Position numbers and translations under genes: made by a program | Assembly (NCBI RefSeq): GCF_023374055.1 | Contig: NZ_JAMBEP010000001.1 | Span: 1,674,001 to 1,738,000, forward strand | DNA: 64,000 nucleotides | Direction of reading: 5' to 3' | Source of the DNA: Luteimonas galliterrae | GTDB taxonomy: Bacteria; Pseudomonadota; Gammaproteobacteria; Xanthomonadales; Xanthomonadaceae | Shown here: piece by piece, positions 1-11,032 of the stretch | How positions within the stretch are numbered: the stretch's first letter is position 1 | Layout: each line of letters starts with the position of its first letter | The notes under the pieces: model-generated | Seen by the model: only the letters and a program-made list of their open reading frames with translations | Databases searched by the model: none | Told to the model about the DNA's origin: nothing

Positions 1-320
1 CAATCCTCCGCGGCGAACGCATTGGCTTCGGCCTGCAATGCGGCGTGCACTTCGGCATCGCCGGACAGCACGAAGTCGATCGCCGGGTCGGGCAGCGACG
101 GCATTTCCTGCGCGATGCTGGCGATGCGCACGCGGTTGGGCACGTCCAGATCGCCGCGGTCGGGCTCCAGTTCGTTGCGGATGGCCGCGAACAGCGAGGA
201 CTTGCCGGTGCCGTTGCGGCCGACCACGCCGACGCGCCAACCGGCGTGCAGGGCCAGGTCGACATCGGACAGGAGCAGGCGTTCGCCGCGCCGCAGGGCG
301 AAATTGCGGAAGGAAATCAT
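1..320 (-). CDS. ABC-F family ATP-binding protein, N-terminal part (runs off the window)
   Basis: Only the first 106 codons are present, read leftward from an ATG at 318-320. The protein opens with MISFRNFALRRGER and carries a Walker A motif, GRNGTGKSS, at about residues 34-42. No membrane segment is visible, which with the Walker A so close to the start fits the soluble ABC-F class (Uup, YheS, EttA) that acts on ribosomes rather than in transport. The residues after the Walker A (ELEPDRGDLDVP, then RIASIAQEMPSLP) match the usual YheS/Uup spacing. Subfamily cannot be settled because the linker and second ATPase domain lie outside. Family call firm; exact member is inference. Confidence 0.85.
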   Translation of the reverse strand, partial: MISFRNFALRRGERLLLSDVDLALHAGWRVGVVGRNGTGKSSLFAAIRNELEPDRGDLDVPNRVRIASIAQEMPSLPDPAIDFVLSGDAEVHAALQAEANAFAAED

Positions 321-372
321 AAGGATACAGATTTTACCTGTTTTACCGCCGCTCCAGCGACCTGGTCGCGCC

Positions 373-461
373 TTTTCGTGGGAGCGGCTTCAGCCGCGAG
401 CTTTTCCCTGCGGGCGCAGCACGATCAAGAGCTCGCGGCTGAAGCCGCTCCCACAAAAGCG
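373..461. repeat. Inverted REP-like pair, family A
   Basis: Two opposed copies of a GTGGGAGCGGCTTCAGCC-type unit flank a short unique spacer between two minus-strand genes. The arms can pair over about 30 bases. The same unit recurs at 2264, 10875, 13603, 16225 and 41167 and as half copies at 34230 and 58567. Confidence 0.85.
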
Positions 462-465
462 GGGC

Positions 466-2124
466 CTATCGCTTAACCGGCACCGCATCCGTCGGCGCCT
501 GTTCCTTGGCCGGCTTAGGCGCATCCGGGCGCGCGATCGCATACATCTCCCAAGCGATCTTGCTCGATAAGGCGCGGCGATCGTCCCCTTCCGCATAAAG
601 ATCGAAATGGGTGCGCCCCGGCAGAAAGCGCACATCCGTCTTCGCGCCCAGCGTTTCCAGCGTGGCCTTGAGCTTGCGCGCGGAGCCGTCGAGATAGAAC
701 GTGTCGGCGTCGCCGACGATCACGTGGACCTTGCCGTCCAGATCCGCCTTCAGCGCGGGCCATTGCGTGCGCAGGCGATGCGCGATGTCGTAGTGCTCGC
801 GCCAATAGGCGGCCACCTGCGGATCCACGCGGCCGGTATCGCGATCGAACAGCGGTACCGGACGCCCGTCCTCGCCGCGCGGCGAAAACACCCATTCGAA
901 CGACGACATCTGGCCGCCGTACGGACCGAGCACGCGCTCGAGCTTGGCAAACTCTTCGAACGTCGCTTTCACTTCGCCCTTGTCGCGCACCAGCGGCAGC
1001 GGCTTGCCGTCGGGTTTGCGGTAGACGTTGGCATCCTTGGCGTAAAGGTCCGCACCGGTGAAATCGGTGAAATCGCTGGGATCGGGCGATGTCGACCAGG
1101 TGCCGCCAAACACTTTCGGATAAGCCACCTGCAGCCACAGCGTCGCCCAACCGCCGGAAGAGTGGCCGGTGAGGAAGCGCCCGGACGGTCGCGCATCCAT
1201 GCGGTAGCGCTTTTCGAGTTCGGGAATCAGTTCGGTGGTCAATGCCGTGCCCCACGGTCCGTTGTTGACCGAGTCGGCGAATTCGTGGGTGCCGGTGGCG
1301 CTGGACTCGTCCAGGAACACCCAGATCATCGGCGGCATGCGGCCGTCGCGCATGCGCTCGTCCATCGACGCGACATCGGCGATCAAGCGCGAGAGCTTGC
1401 CGCTGAAGCCATGGGTGTAATAGACCGTCGGATAACGCTGTCCGGGATGCGCCGCGTAATCCGGCGGCGGCAATACCCAGCCGCGGATGTGCACCGGCCG
1501 GCCCCAGAACGCGGTCAACGCCGGGCTGGGAAAGTCGAGCGGCTCGGCGTGCGGGCGCGCCGCGGCCGCATCGTCCTGCACTTCCTTCGGTGCATCGGCC
1601 GGCAATTCCCAGGTGGGGCCGCTCGTCCCGGGCAAGGCGCGCGCCAGGGAAATAGGCGCCGCCGCGCCGGCACCGAGCTTCACCATCGTCACGTCGCTGA
1701 CCCAGTCGCCCGGGCCGCGACCGCCGTAGTTGTAATCGTGGTTCACGTCGAGCACGGCCTGCATCGCGTATTCGCCAGGCTTGAGCTTGGAGAAAGCGGC
1801 GGGGAACGCGAGCGATTCGGTATCGACCGTTACGCTCGCGCCCGGCGCCAGCTGCGTCACCTCCATTGCGGCCACGCTGACCTGGGTGGGCTTGAACGGG
1901 CTGGTGTCGACCGAGACGACCTTGCCGTCTTTGGCCGCGGCGCGCGCTTCGGCGGCGGGCATCGCGAACAGCAGCAGGCGGCCGGATGCGGGCTGGGCAG
2001 CGCTATCGGCGAGTTGCACGCGCAGGGTCTGGCCTTGCGCGACGTCTTCGCGGCGGCAAGCCGTGAGCGATGCCAGCAGAGACAGGCCGGCGACGAGGAA
2101 CCACTGCGGACGGGGAGCGGCCAT
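466..2124 (-). CDS. Alpha/beta-hydrolase fold esterase, predicted lipoprotein
   Basis: 552 residues from the chosen ATG at 2122-2124. The open frame extends to 2181, but this start gives a clean lipoprotein signal, with hydrophobic residues 8-21 and a lipobox LTAC with Cys at 23. An N-terminal beta-rich part (residues about 30-190) precedes an esterase-D/FrmB-like hydrolase domain. The nucleophile elbow GHSSGG lies near residue 320, and a late GRTHFD segment probably holds the catalytic His. The family cleaves carboxyl esters; the substrate here is unknown. It likely sits in the envelope. It stands alone between inverted repeats, with no obvious operon partner. Fold confident, function inferred. 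Confidence 0.8.
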   Translation of the reverse strand: MAAPRPQWFLVAGLSLLASLTACRREDVAQGQTLRVQLADSAAQPASGRLLLFAMPAAEARAAAKDGKVVSVDTSPFKPTQVSVAAMEVTQLAPGASVTVDTESLAFPAAFSKLKPGEYAMQAVLDVNHDYNYGGRGPGDWVSDVTMVKLGAGAAAPISLARALPGTSGPTWELPADAPKEVQDDAAAARPHAEPLDFPSPALTAFWGRPVHIRGWVLPPPDYAAHPGQRYPTVYYTHGFSGKLSRLIADVASMDERMRDGRMPPMIWVFLDESSATGTHEFADSVNNGPWGTALTTELIPELEKRYRMDARPSGRFLTGHSSGGWATLWLQVAYPKVFGGTWSTSPDPSDFTDFTGADLYAKDANVYRKPDGKPLPLVRDKGEVKATFEEFAKLERVLGPYGGQMSSFEWVFSPRGEDGRPVPLFDRDTGRVDPQVAAYWREHYDIAHRLRTQWPALKADLDGKVHVIVGDADTFYLDGSARKLKATLETLGAKTDVRFLPGRTHFDLYAEGDDRRALSSKIAWEMYAIARPDAPKPAKEQAPTDAVPVKR

Positions 2125-2263
2125 GCGACGAGCTCGTGGGGCGGGAGCTCCAGTCAAGCACACCGCGCCGCAACGGGCCAATGGCCAGAGTCACGCCAGA
2201 AGGCGCTGCCGTTTCCCTTTTGAAAAATGAGGGCTAAGGGGGTTTTGCTTTGATCTGGTCCTT

Positions 2264-2340
2264 CGTAGGAGCGGCTTCAACCGCGAGCTTTTCCTTCTGC
2301 CGGGATCAAGAGCTCGCGGCTGAAGCCGCTCCTACGAAAA
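2264..2340. repeat. Inverted REP-like pair, family A
   Basis: Opposed copies of the GTAGGAGCGGCTTCA(A/G)CCGCGAGC unit with a spacer of about 20 bases. It lies downstream of btuB and upstream of the esterase gene, both on the minus strand, and fills most of the 342-base gap 2125-2466 together with the next repeat. Confidence 0.8.
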
Positions 2341-2450
2341 GCAAAAGCAAATCCTCCCCGGCCCTCTTTTTTCAAAGGAGGGAGACAAGCAAAAGCATCG
2401 CGTGTTCGATCCAGACGGAACCCCCTTTGAAAATGGGACCGAAGGGGTCG
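2339..2450. repeat. Degenerate family C inverted repeat (CCCCTTTGAAAA type)
   Basis: Contains AAAGCAAATCCTCCCC, CTTTTTTCAAAGGAGGG and CCCCCTTTGAAAATGGG blocks, a decayed version of the well-formed copies at 7173 and 19559. It lies right after the btuB stop and could act as a transcript end, although no clean U-tract hairpin is present. Confidence 0.6.
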
Positions 2451-2466
2451 CTCTAGAGGCGCGGTC

Positions 2467-4329
2467 TTACTGACGCGGTTGGAACCGTAGGCTCAGCGTA
2501 TAGCTGCGACCCGGCTGGTTGAACCAGGCGGCGGTTTCGTATTCGCGATCGAATACGTTGGCCGCGTTCAACTGGATCGACCAGTCGCTGCTCAGCGCAT
2601 AGCCCACGCGCAGGTCGACCAGCGAATAGCCGGGCAGGCGGGTGCGGTTGGCCAGATCGTCGTAGCGTTCGCCTTCGGCATAGACGCTGGCGCCGAAACT
2701 GAAAGCGCCGAAGCTGCGGTCCGCATCGACGCGGCCGCTCTGGCGCGCGCGCCGCGGCAGGAAATTGTCGCGGTTGAAGCCCCCGCTGTCGTTGCGCGGG
2801 TCCAGCCAAGTGGCGGTGCCGAGCACGGTCCAGCCGGCGATGTCGAAATCCAGCGTCGCCTCGGCGCCGCGGATGAAGGCGCGGTCGACGTTGGCCGGCA
2901 GGAAGGTCACCGCGTCGAACGTGATCAGGTCTTCGGCGCGGGTCTGGTAGGCGCTTATCGACCAGTTGCCGGTAGCGTGCGTTCCGCGCAGCCCCAGTTC
3001 GAAAGTGCGCGAGGTTTCCGGCGACAAATCCGGATTGCTGAATCCGTGGAAGTACAGATCGTTGAAAGTAGGCGCGCGATAAGCGGTGCCGTAGCTCGCG
3101 ACCAGCTTCAGATCCTCGGTGAACGAGAAGCCGTAACGCGCGCTGCCGGTGGTCTCGCCGCCGAACTGGCTGTTGTCGTCGCGGCGCAGGCTGGCCTGGA
3201 AGCTTTGCCGGCCGAAGTCGCCTTGCCACTGGCCGAACACGCCGCGGTTGATGCGTTGGGTTTCGTCGAATTCCGCGTCGCTGTCGACCGCATCTCGTTG
3301 CCAGTCGAAACCGAAGCTGACCAAGCCGGTGCCCGCGCCGATGTCGGCCTGCAACGAAGCCAGATCGCGATGCGTGTCGAAGCGGCTGCTGAACTCGCCG
3401 TCCTTGAAGTCGTCGCTCTCGTCGACGCTGCGGCCTGCATTGAAGGTCACCGCGATCTTTTCGCTGGGCGCGTAACGCAGCCGTGCGCCGGCGACCTGCT
3501 GCACCACGTCGGCCTGGTTGGCGAAACTGCCGTCGTAGTCGTTCTGGCCTTCGGCGCGGAACACGCGTGCTTCGGCGTCCCAAGCGTCGCCGAAGCGGTA
3601 GCCGCCTTGCAGCGATAGCGAATTGTTCTCGTAGCCGTCCTTGTCCGGCTCGTCGGTGAAGCAGCCCGCGAACAGCGTGCCGCTGCCGCGGCAAGCGTCG
3701 ATGCCCTCGGTACGCTCGTGCGCGGCGTTGATCGAATACCAGCCGTCGCCCTGCTTGCCGGCGACGCCGGCGCTGGCGCGACGGGTGTCGAAGCTGCCCA
3801 ATGCGACGCTGGCATGCGGCGCGAACGCGCCTTCCGGGCGGCGGGTGAAGATCTGGATGACGCCGCCCAGCGCCTCGGAACCGTAAAGGCTGGAGAACGG
3901 TCCGCGCACGATCTCGATGCGCTCGATCTGATCGACCGGGATGTCCTGGAACGCGGCCAAACCCGCGCTGGCCGAACCGATGCGCACGCCATCGACCAGC
4001 ACCAGCACCTGCGAACCGCCGGCGCCGCGCAGCGACATCGTGGTGATCTTGCCGTTGCCGCCGTTGTTGGCGAAGGTCAGGCCGGGCGTGCCGCGCAGCA
4101 GTTCCGGCAACGAAGCCGGCTGCAGGCGATCGATGCGTTCGCGGTCGATCACGGTGGTGGAAGCCAGCGTATCGGCCAGCGACTGCGGCGTGCGCGTGGC
4201 GGTGACGACGATCTGGTCGAGATCGGTGACGGTCGCTTCGGGTCCCGATTCCGCACTCGCCTGAGCGCAGGCGAACGAAACGGCGATGGCCAACGCAACA
4301 CGCGCGGCATGGGTGTGACGCAATGACAT
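2467..4329 (-). CDS. btuB: TonB-dependent vitamin B12 receptor BtuB
   Basis: 620 residues from the ATG at 4327-4329, preceded by AGGAG at good spacing; the longer open frame runs back into the riboswitch and is not coding. There is a signal peptide ending near SAESG, then a TonB box region DQIVVTATRTPQ. The plug domain carries LPELLRGTPGL and VLVDGVRIGS, followed by IERIEIVRGPFSSLYGSEA, typical of BtuB. The remainder is a 22-strand beta barrel. It imports cobalamin across the outer membrane with TonB energy. The cobalamin riboswitch upstream on the same strand supports the substrate. No other B12 uptake gene is adjacent. The last residue is Gln, not the usual Phe. Confidence 0.93.
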   Translation of the reverse strand: MSLRHTHAARVALAIAVSFACAQASAESGPEATVTDLDQIVVTATRTPQSLADTLASTTVIDRERIDRLQPASLPELLRGTPGLTFANNGGNGKITTMSLRGAGGSQVLVLVDGVRIGSASAGLAAFQDIPVDQIERIEIVRGPFSSLYGSEALGGVIQIFTRRPEGAFAPHASVALGSFDTRRASAGVAGKQGDGWYSINAAHERTEGIDACRGSGTLFAGCFTDEPDKDGYENNSLSLQGGYRFGDAWDAEARVFRAEGQNDYDGSFANQADVVQQVAGARLRYAPSEKIAVTFNAGRSVDESDDFKDGEFSSRFDTHRDLASLQADIGAGTGLVSFGFDWQRDAVDSDAEFDETQRINRGVFGQWQGDFGRQSFQASLRRDDNSQFGGETTGSARYGFSFTEDLKLVASYGTAYRAPTFNDLYFHGFSNPDLSPETSRTFELGLRGTHATGNWSISAYQTRAEDLITFDAVTFLPANVDRAFIRGAEATLDFDIAGWTVLGTATWLDPRNDSGGFNRDNFLPRRARQSGRVDADRSFGAFSFGASVYAEGERYDDLANRTRLPGYSLVDLRVGYALSSDWSIQLNAANVFDREYETAAWFNQPGRSYTLSLRFQPRQ

Positions 4330-4453
4330 GATGAGCTCCTGAGCCGCGCCTGCCCGCGCGGAATGGTTGGGAAGGACAGGCGGCGGAGCGCATGGGTCGT
4401 GCCGCGGAGGCACGATTCCACGACATCGCCCACCGCGTGTTTGGTCTGCCGAA

Positions 4454-4627
4454 GGCCGGTCTCCGGGCTCGCGAGCGAAGACGCGGACGTCTTCGGAACG
4501 GCGCCTTCCCATGCGGATGCACAGTGGCTGTTTGCCGGTCCAGGGCCTTGCGGCCGATGCTCGCCTACCGTTGCGGGGGCAGCTCCGGGATTGCCGTCAT
4601 GGCGCACCGGATTCCCGTTTCAACCGC
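4454..4627 (-). promoter_or_regulatory. Cobalamin (AdoCbl) riboswitch in the btuB leader
   Basis: Read on the minus strand, the leader shows the conserved blocks in order: GGGAATCCGGTG, then CTGCCCCCGCAACGGTA, then the B12 box core GCCACTG, then GGGAAGGC, then GCGAGCCCGGAGACCGGCC. This is the class I cobalamin aptamer layout. The aptamer ends about 125 bases before the btuB start. I see no hairpin with a U tract in that interval, only a GC-rich hairpin around 4398-4414, so control of translation initiation is more likely than termination. The 398-base gap 4330-4727 holds this element and the shared upstream region with yceH. Confidence 0.93.
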
Positions 4628-4727
4628 TGGCGTAGGACGCGCGCGGTCACCTCAGGCGGGCGCAGTTTAGCGGCCTTTACTGCCGGGCGATAGCGAAACC
4701 GCCGCAGCGCGCATAATCTGCGCACTT

Positions 4728-5384
4728 ATGGATACTTCGCCAGACCTTGCTTCCGCTACGCCCCCTGCCCTGCTCAGCCCCATCGAGGCGCGCATCCTGG
4801 GCAGCCTGGTCGAGAAGGAAGCCACCACACCCGACGCTTATCCTTTGACGCTCAACAGCCTGGTGCTGGCGTGCAACCAGAAGACTTCGCGCGATCCGGT
4901 CACTCATTTGAATGCGGGCGAGATCGAGCACGCCCTGCGGCAGATGGAAGTGCGCGGCCTGGTCAAATCCCAGCATTCGGCGCGCGCCGGTCGTTACGCG
5001 CACCGCATGGAAGCGGTGCTCAGCCTGACCCGCCAGCAGACCGCATTGCTCGCGCTGCTGATGCTGCGCGGACCGCAGACGCTGCACGAACTGTTGAGCC
5101 GCAGCGAACGCTGGGTGAAGTTCGAAGGCGCCGAGGACGTGCAGCACGCACTGGAACGGCTGGCCGCGCGCGAACCGGCCATGGCGGTGAAACTGCCGCG
5201 CGGCAGCGGCCAGCGCGAAGACCGCTACGGGCACCTGCTCTGCGGTCCCTTGTCCGAAGCGCAGCTCGCGGCCGCGGCGCGCCCTTCGGCCGCGGCTGCG
5301 GACGAACAGGCGTTGCTGGAGCGCATCGACGCGCTCGAAACGCGCATCGCCGCGCTTGAAGCGAAGCTGAGCGCAGCCTCCTGA
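4728..5384 (+). CDS. yceH: YceH family protein (UPF0502, DUF480)
   Basis: 218 residues. The N-terminal segment LSPIEARILGSLVEKEATTPDAYPL, followed by LNSLVLACNQKTSRDPV, is the signature of the YceH/UPF0502 family, which folds as tandem winged helices. Residues about 190-215 form a heptad-rich coiled coil (ALLERIDALETRIAALEAKL) common at the family C-terminus. No molecular function is established; the fold suggests DNA or protein binding. It is divergent from btuB and followed by the antiporter gene 61 bases later, but operon membership is unclear. Confidence 0.85.
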   Translation: MDTSPDLASATPPALLSPIEARILGSLVEKEATTPDAYPLTLNSLVLACNQKTSRDPVTHLNAGEIEHALRQMEVRGLVKSQHSARAGRYAHRMEAVLSLTRQQTALLALLMLRGPQTLHELLSRSERWVKFEGAEDVQHALERLAAREPAMAVKLPRGSGQREDRYGHLLCGPLSEAQLAAAARPSAAAADEQALLERIDALETRIAALEAKLSAAS

Positions 5385-5445
5385 TCGGTTTGCGCCGATC
5401 GCGCATGGCGTTCACTATCGCCATTCGGACATCGACGGAGCCTCA

Positions 5446-7152
5446 ATGCCGCATCACACCTCGCTGATCGCGATCCTCTGCGTCGGCTTCGTGCTGGCGT
5501 TCGTGCTGGGCCTGCTGGCGCAGCGCCTGCGGCTGTCGCCGCTGGTCGGCTATCTGGTCGCCGGCATCCTGGCCGGGCCGTTCACGCCCGGCTTCGTCGG
5601 CGACCAGACGCTGGCGCCGCAGTTGGCCGAGATCGGCGTGATCCTGCTGATGTTCGGCGTGGGCCTGCATTTCTCGCTGCGCGACCTGATGGCGGTGAAG
5701 GCGATCGCGTTGCCCGGCGCCGTCATCCAGATCGCGGTCGCTACCGTATTGGGCTGGGCGCTAGCGCTTTGGCTCGGCTGGTCGCACGGCGCCGGCCTGA
5801 TGTTCGGCCTCGCGCTGTCGGTAGCGAGCACGGTGGTGCTGCTGCGCGCGCTGGAGGAGCGGCGCCTGCTTGAAACGGGCAAGGGACGGATCGCGATCGG
5901 CTGGCTGATCGTCGAAGACCTGGCGATGGTGCTGGCGCTGGTGCTGCTGCCTGCCCTGGCCGGCTCGCTCGGCGGCGAAGGCGGCGGCGAGGGCAATGTG
6001 TGGAAGGCGTTGCTGTGGACGCTGGCCAAGGTCGGCGCTTTCGTCGCGGTGATGCTGATCGTCGGCCGTCGCGTGATCCCGTGGGTATTGGAGCGCGTCG
6101 CCGGCACCGGTTCGCGCGAACTGTTCACGCTGTGCGTGCTGGCGGTGGCGATGGGCGTGGCCTTCGGCGCCGCCGAACTGTTCGGCGTGTCGTTCGCGCT
6201 GGGCGCGTTCTTCGCCGGCATGCTGCTCAACGAATCCGAGTTCAGCCATAAGGCGGCGCAGGATTCGCTGCCGATGCGCGACGCGTTCGCGGTGCTGTTC
6301 TTCGTCTCGGTCGGCATGCTGTTCGATCCGCATATCGTGGTCGAGCAGCCGCTGGCGATCGTGGCGACGTTCCTGATCATCGTCTTCGGCAAGTCCGTCG
6401 CCGCATGGGCCATCGTCCGCGCCTTCGGCAAGTCCAACTCGACGGCATTGACCATTTCCGCGAGCCTGGCGCAGATCGGAGAATTCTCCTTCATCCTCGC
6501 CGGCCTCGGCCTCTCGTTGAAGATACTGCCGCAGGAAGGCCATGACCTGATCCTGGCCGGCGCCTTGCTGTCGATCGTGGTGAATCCCTTCCTGTTCGGC
6601 CTGCTCGACCGCCGCCTGGCCAGGGACGACGAGCGCGAAGCGCGCGACACGCAGGACGCGTTGGCCGCCGACGACAGGATGCATGCGATCCCGGACGGCA
6701 TCGGCGATCACGCCATCGTGGTCGGCTACGGCCGCGTCGGCAGCCAGCTGGCCAAATTGTTGCGCGAGCGCCGCGTGCCGGTGGTGGTGGTCGAAGACGA
6801 TGCCGATCTGGTCGCGCAGGCGCGCGCCGCCGGCTTCCCCAGCGTGCGCGGCAATGCCGCTTCGGAACGGGTGATGCTCGAAGCGCGGCCCGAGCGGGCG
6901 CAAATCGTGGTGTTCGCGATACCGCATGCGCTGGAAGCCGGCGAGACGATGGCCCGGCTTCGCGCGATCAACCCCGCGCTGACCTTGCTGGCCCGTGCGC
7001 ACAGCGAGGCCGAAGTGAAGCATCTGCTGGAGCACGGCGCCGACGGCGCGGTGCTGGCCGAACGCGAGCTGGCGTATTCGCTGGCGGAGATGGTGATGGC
7101 GACGCCGCCGTACCGGCCGACGCGCGCCACCCAGGCTACCGACGCTTCGTAG
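5446..7152 (+). CDS. ybaL: Monovalent cation/proton antiporter, YbaL/KefB type (CPA2)
   Basis: 568 residues. The first ~390 form 12-13 hydrophobic segments of the Na+/H+ exchanger fold, beginning VGFVLAFVLGLLAQRLRLSP. The C-terminal part has a Rossmann TrkA-N domain opening with VVGYGRVGSQLAKLL (near residue 425). This domain arrangement is that of YbaL and the Kef potassium efflux systems in the inner membrane. No glutathione-binding ancillary gene (kefF/kefG) is adjacent, so YbaL is the better name. The start is supported by GGAG nine bases upstream of the ATG. Ion specificity is inferred from family only. Confidence 0.85.
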   Translation: MPHHTSLIAILCVGFVLAFVLGLLAQRLRLSPLVGYLVAGILAGPFTPGFVGDQTLAPQLAEIGVILLMFGVGLHFSLRDLMAVKAIALPGAVIQIAVATVLGWALALWLGWSHGAGLMFGLALSVASTVVLLRALEERRLLETGKGRIAIGWLIVEDLAMVLALVLLPALAGSLGGEGGGEGNVWKALLWTLAKVGAFVAVMLIVGRRVIPWVLERVAGTGSRELFTLCVLAVAMGVAFGAAELFGVSFALGAFFAGMLLNESEFSHKAAQDSLPMRDAFAVLFFVSVGMLFDPHIVVEQPLAIVATFLIIVFGKSVAAWAIVRAFGKSNSTALTISASLAQIGEFSFILAGLGLSLKILPQEGHDLILAGALLSIVVNPFLFGLLDRRLARDDEREARDTQDALAADDRMHAIPDGIGDHAIVVGYGRVGSQLAKLLRERRVPVVVVEDDADLVAQARAAGFPSVRGNAASERVMLEARPERAQIVVFAIPHALEAGETMARLRAINPALTLLARAHSEAEVKHLLEHGADGAVLAERELAYSLAEMVMATPPYRPTRATQATDAS

Positions 7153-7172
7153 GCAGAGGCTGCTTTTGCCGT

Positions 7173-7287
7173 CTCCCCCTTTGAAAAAGGGGGACACGGG
7201 GGGATTTGCTTTTGACCTCAGTCATGAGGTGTCGCGCTAAAAGCTAAAAGCAAATCCCCCCTGCCCCCCTTTTTCAAAGGGGGGAAC
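7173..7287. repeat. Family C inverted repeat between convergent ybaL and clpB
   Basis: Left arm CCCCCTTTGAAAAAGGGGG plus GGGGGGATTTGCTTTT; right arm is its near-perfect complement. The whole element folds as one long stem, and each arm also contains its own short hairpin. It occupies the gap between two convergent genes and ends four bases before the clpB stop, so it may serve as a bidirectional transcript end. Confidence 0.85.
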
Positions 7288-7290
7288 AGC

Positions 7291-9873
<2,583 letters not shown>

Positions 9874-9921
9874 CGGACAGCTCCAACATGTGAAGAGGGC
9901 GCATGCGCGCCGAAGCCGTTC

Positions 9922-9950
9922 ATTTGGGAGTCAGGAGGGCATTCTTCAAG
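9922..9950 (-). promoter_or_regulatory. Candidate heat-shock (sigma-32) promoter of clpB
   Basis: On the minus strand CTTGAA is followed after 14 bases by CTCCCAAAT, close to the RpoH consensus CTTGAAA-N13-17-CCCCATNT. It lies about 50 bases upstream of the clpB start. clpB is a classic RpoH target, so the match is plausible, but it is imperfect in the -10 part. Confidence 0.5.
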
Positions 9951-10060
9951 GGCGGGCATACGTGGCGCGTGAAGCCGCGATAATGCGGAGTTAAGGTTTC
10001 GGACGGCCTACGCCGTTAGCATCCAGACGATCCGCGGCGCGATCGCTTGGAGGAAAACGC

Positions 10061-10864
10061 ATGTTCGATGTCCTGGTAAGCGAGCTGTCCGAGCGCTACG
10101 GCCTGGGAGACCGCGGCCGCGATCTGTTCGGCTTGCTGATGGGCTATATCTACAACGACCGGCGCGGCGGCTTCGGCGGTTTCGCCGAAAGTTTCCGCCA
10201 ACAGGGCCATGGCGACCTGTTCGCTTCCTGGCTCGGCGGCGATGCGCGCCGCCAACGCACGCTCACCGCCAGCGACGTGGGCATGGTGTTCGGACAAGGC
10301 CTGCTCAGTGATTGGGGCAACCGCATCGGCGCCAGCCGCGCGACGGTGGCCGCGGCGATCGCCGGCGTGCTGCCTCGGTTGATCGGCGAACTCACGCCGG
10401 GCGGACGCTTGCCGGAAGCGTTCGGTGCCGGCCCGGTCAAAGCAACCGATGCGCGTACGGCGCACACCGATGCGCCTGTCGACGCCGACGACGACCGCGA
10501 AGCCGTTACCGATGCCGGAGTGGTTTTAGGCCATGCGGCGTCCGCTCCCTATTCCGGCGACCGCATCGCCAGCGCGAACCTGCGTCGCGACGGCGTACGC
10601 ACCGAGCCGCAAGGATCCGCCGCGCCGATCGATCCGCATGTCGCCGCCATCACCGAAGCCGTGTTTTCCGACGAGCCTTTGCTGCGCGATGTCGAATTCC
10701 GCCGGCCGCCGCCGCGGCGCGAACGCGGCGGTTTCGGCTGGCTGCTATGGTCGCTGATCATCCTAGCGGCGTTGGCTGCGGGCGGCTGGTATTACGTGCA
10801 GCGGTACGGACTGCCGCCGGGCGTGCAGTTGCCGTGGTCGACGACGCCGGCTACGAACAACTAG
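10061..10864 (+). CDS. DUF937 (YidB-like) protein with one C-terminal membrane segment
   Basis: 267 residues. Residues 1-120 resemble the YidB/DUF937 domain, with a helical repeat of small residues (GLLSDWGNRIGASRATVAAAI, then LPRLIGELTPGG). Residues ~130-225 are low-complexity and probably disordered. One membrane helix (LLWSLIILAALAAGGWYYV) lies near 227-245, with a short tail after it. There is no signal peptide, so the bulk should face the cytoplasm, assuming the positive-inside rule (RRERGG before the helix). The GGAGG-like site before the ATG supports the start. Function unknown. It is divergent from clpB. Confidence 0.65.
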   Translation: MFDVLVSELSERYGLGDRGRDLFGLLMGYIYNDRRGGFGGFAESFRQQGHGDLFASWLGGDARRQRTLTASDVGMVFGQGLLSDWGNRIGASRATVAAAIAGVLPRLIGELTPGGRLPEAFGAGPVKATDARTAHTDAPVDADDDREAVTDAGVVLGHAASAPYSGDRIASANLRRDGVRTEPQGSAAPIDPHVAAITEAVFSDEPLLRDVEFRRPPPRRERGGFGWLLWSLIILAALAAGGWYYVQRYGLPPGVQLPWSTTPATNN

Positions 10865-10874
10865 CCCAACCAGC

Positions 10875-10979
10875 GTTTTGTGGGAGCCGCTTTAGCCGCA
10901 ACCTCTTTCTTGTGGAGACGATAAAAAGATCAAGAGCTCGCGGCTAAAGCCGCTCCCACAAAGCCGCTCCCACAAAAGC
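10875..10979. repeat. Family A REP-like inverted pair with an extra half copy
   Basis: GTGGGAGCCGCTTTAGCCGC faces GCGGCTAAAGCCGCTCCCAC, followed directly by a further CCGCTCCCACAAAAGCGGC unit. It is the only copy here with a tandem duplication of the outer end, and it separates the DUF937 gene from otsB. Confidence 0.8.
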
Positions 10980-11032
10980 GGCATCGCGATGTGAACTTAA
11001 TGCTAACGCCGCGTTAGCCACAATACGCGGCG

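Noticed and set aside
4149-4693. ORFs on both strands over the btuB leader
   Set aside because: They overlap the cobalamin riboswitch and have no family similarity.
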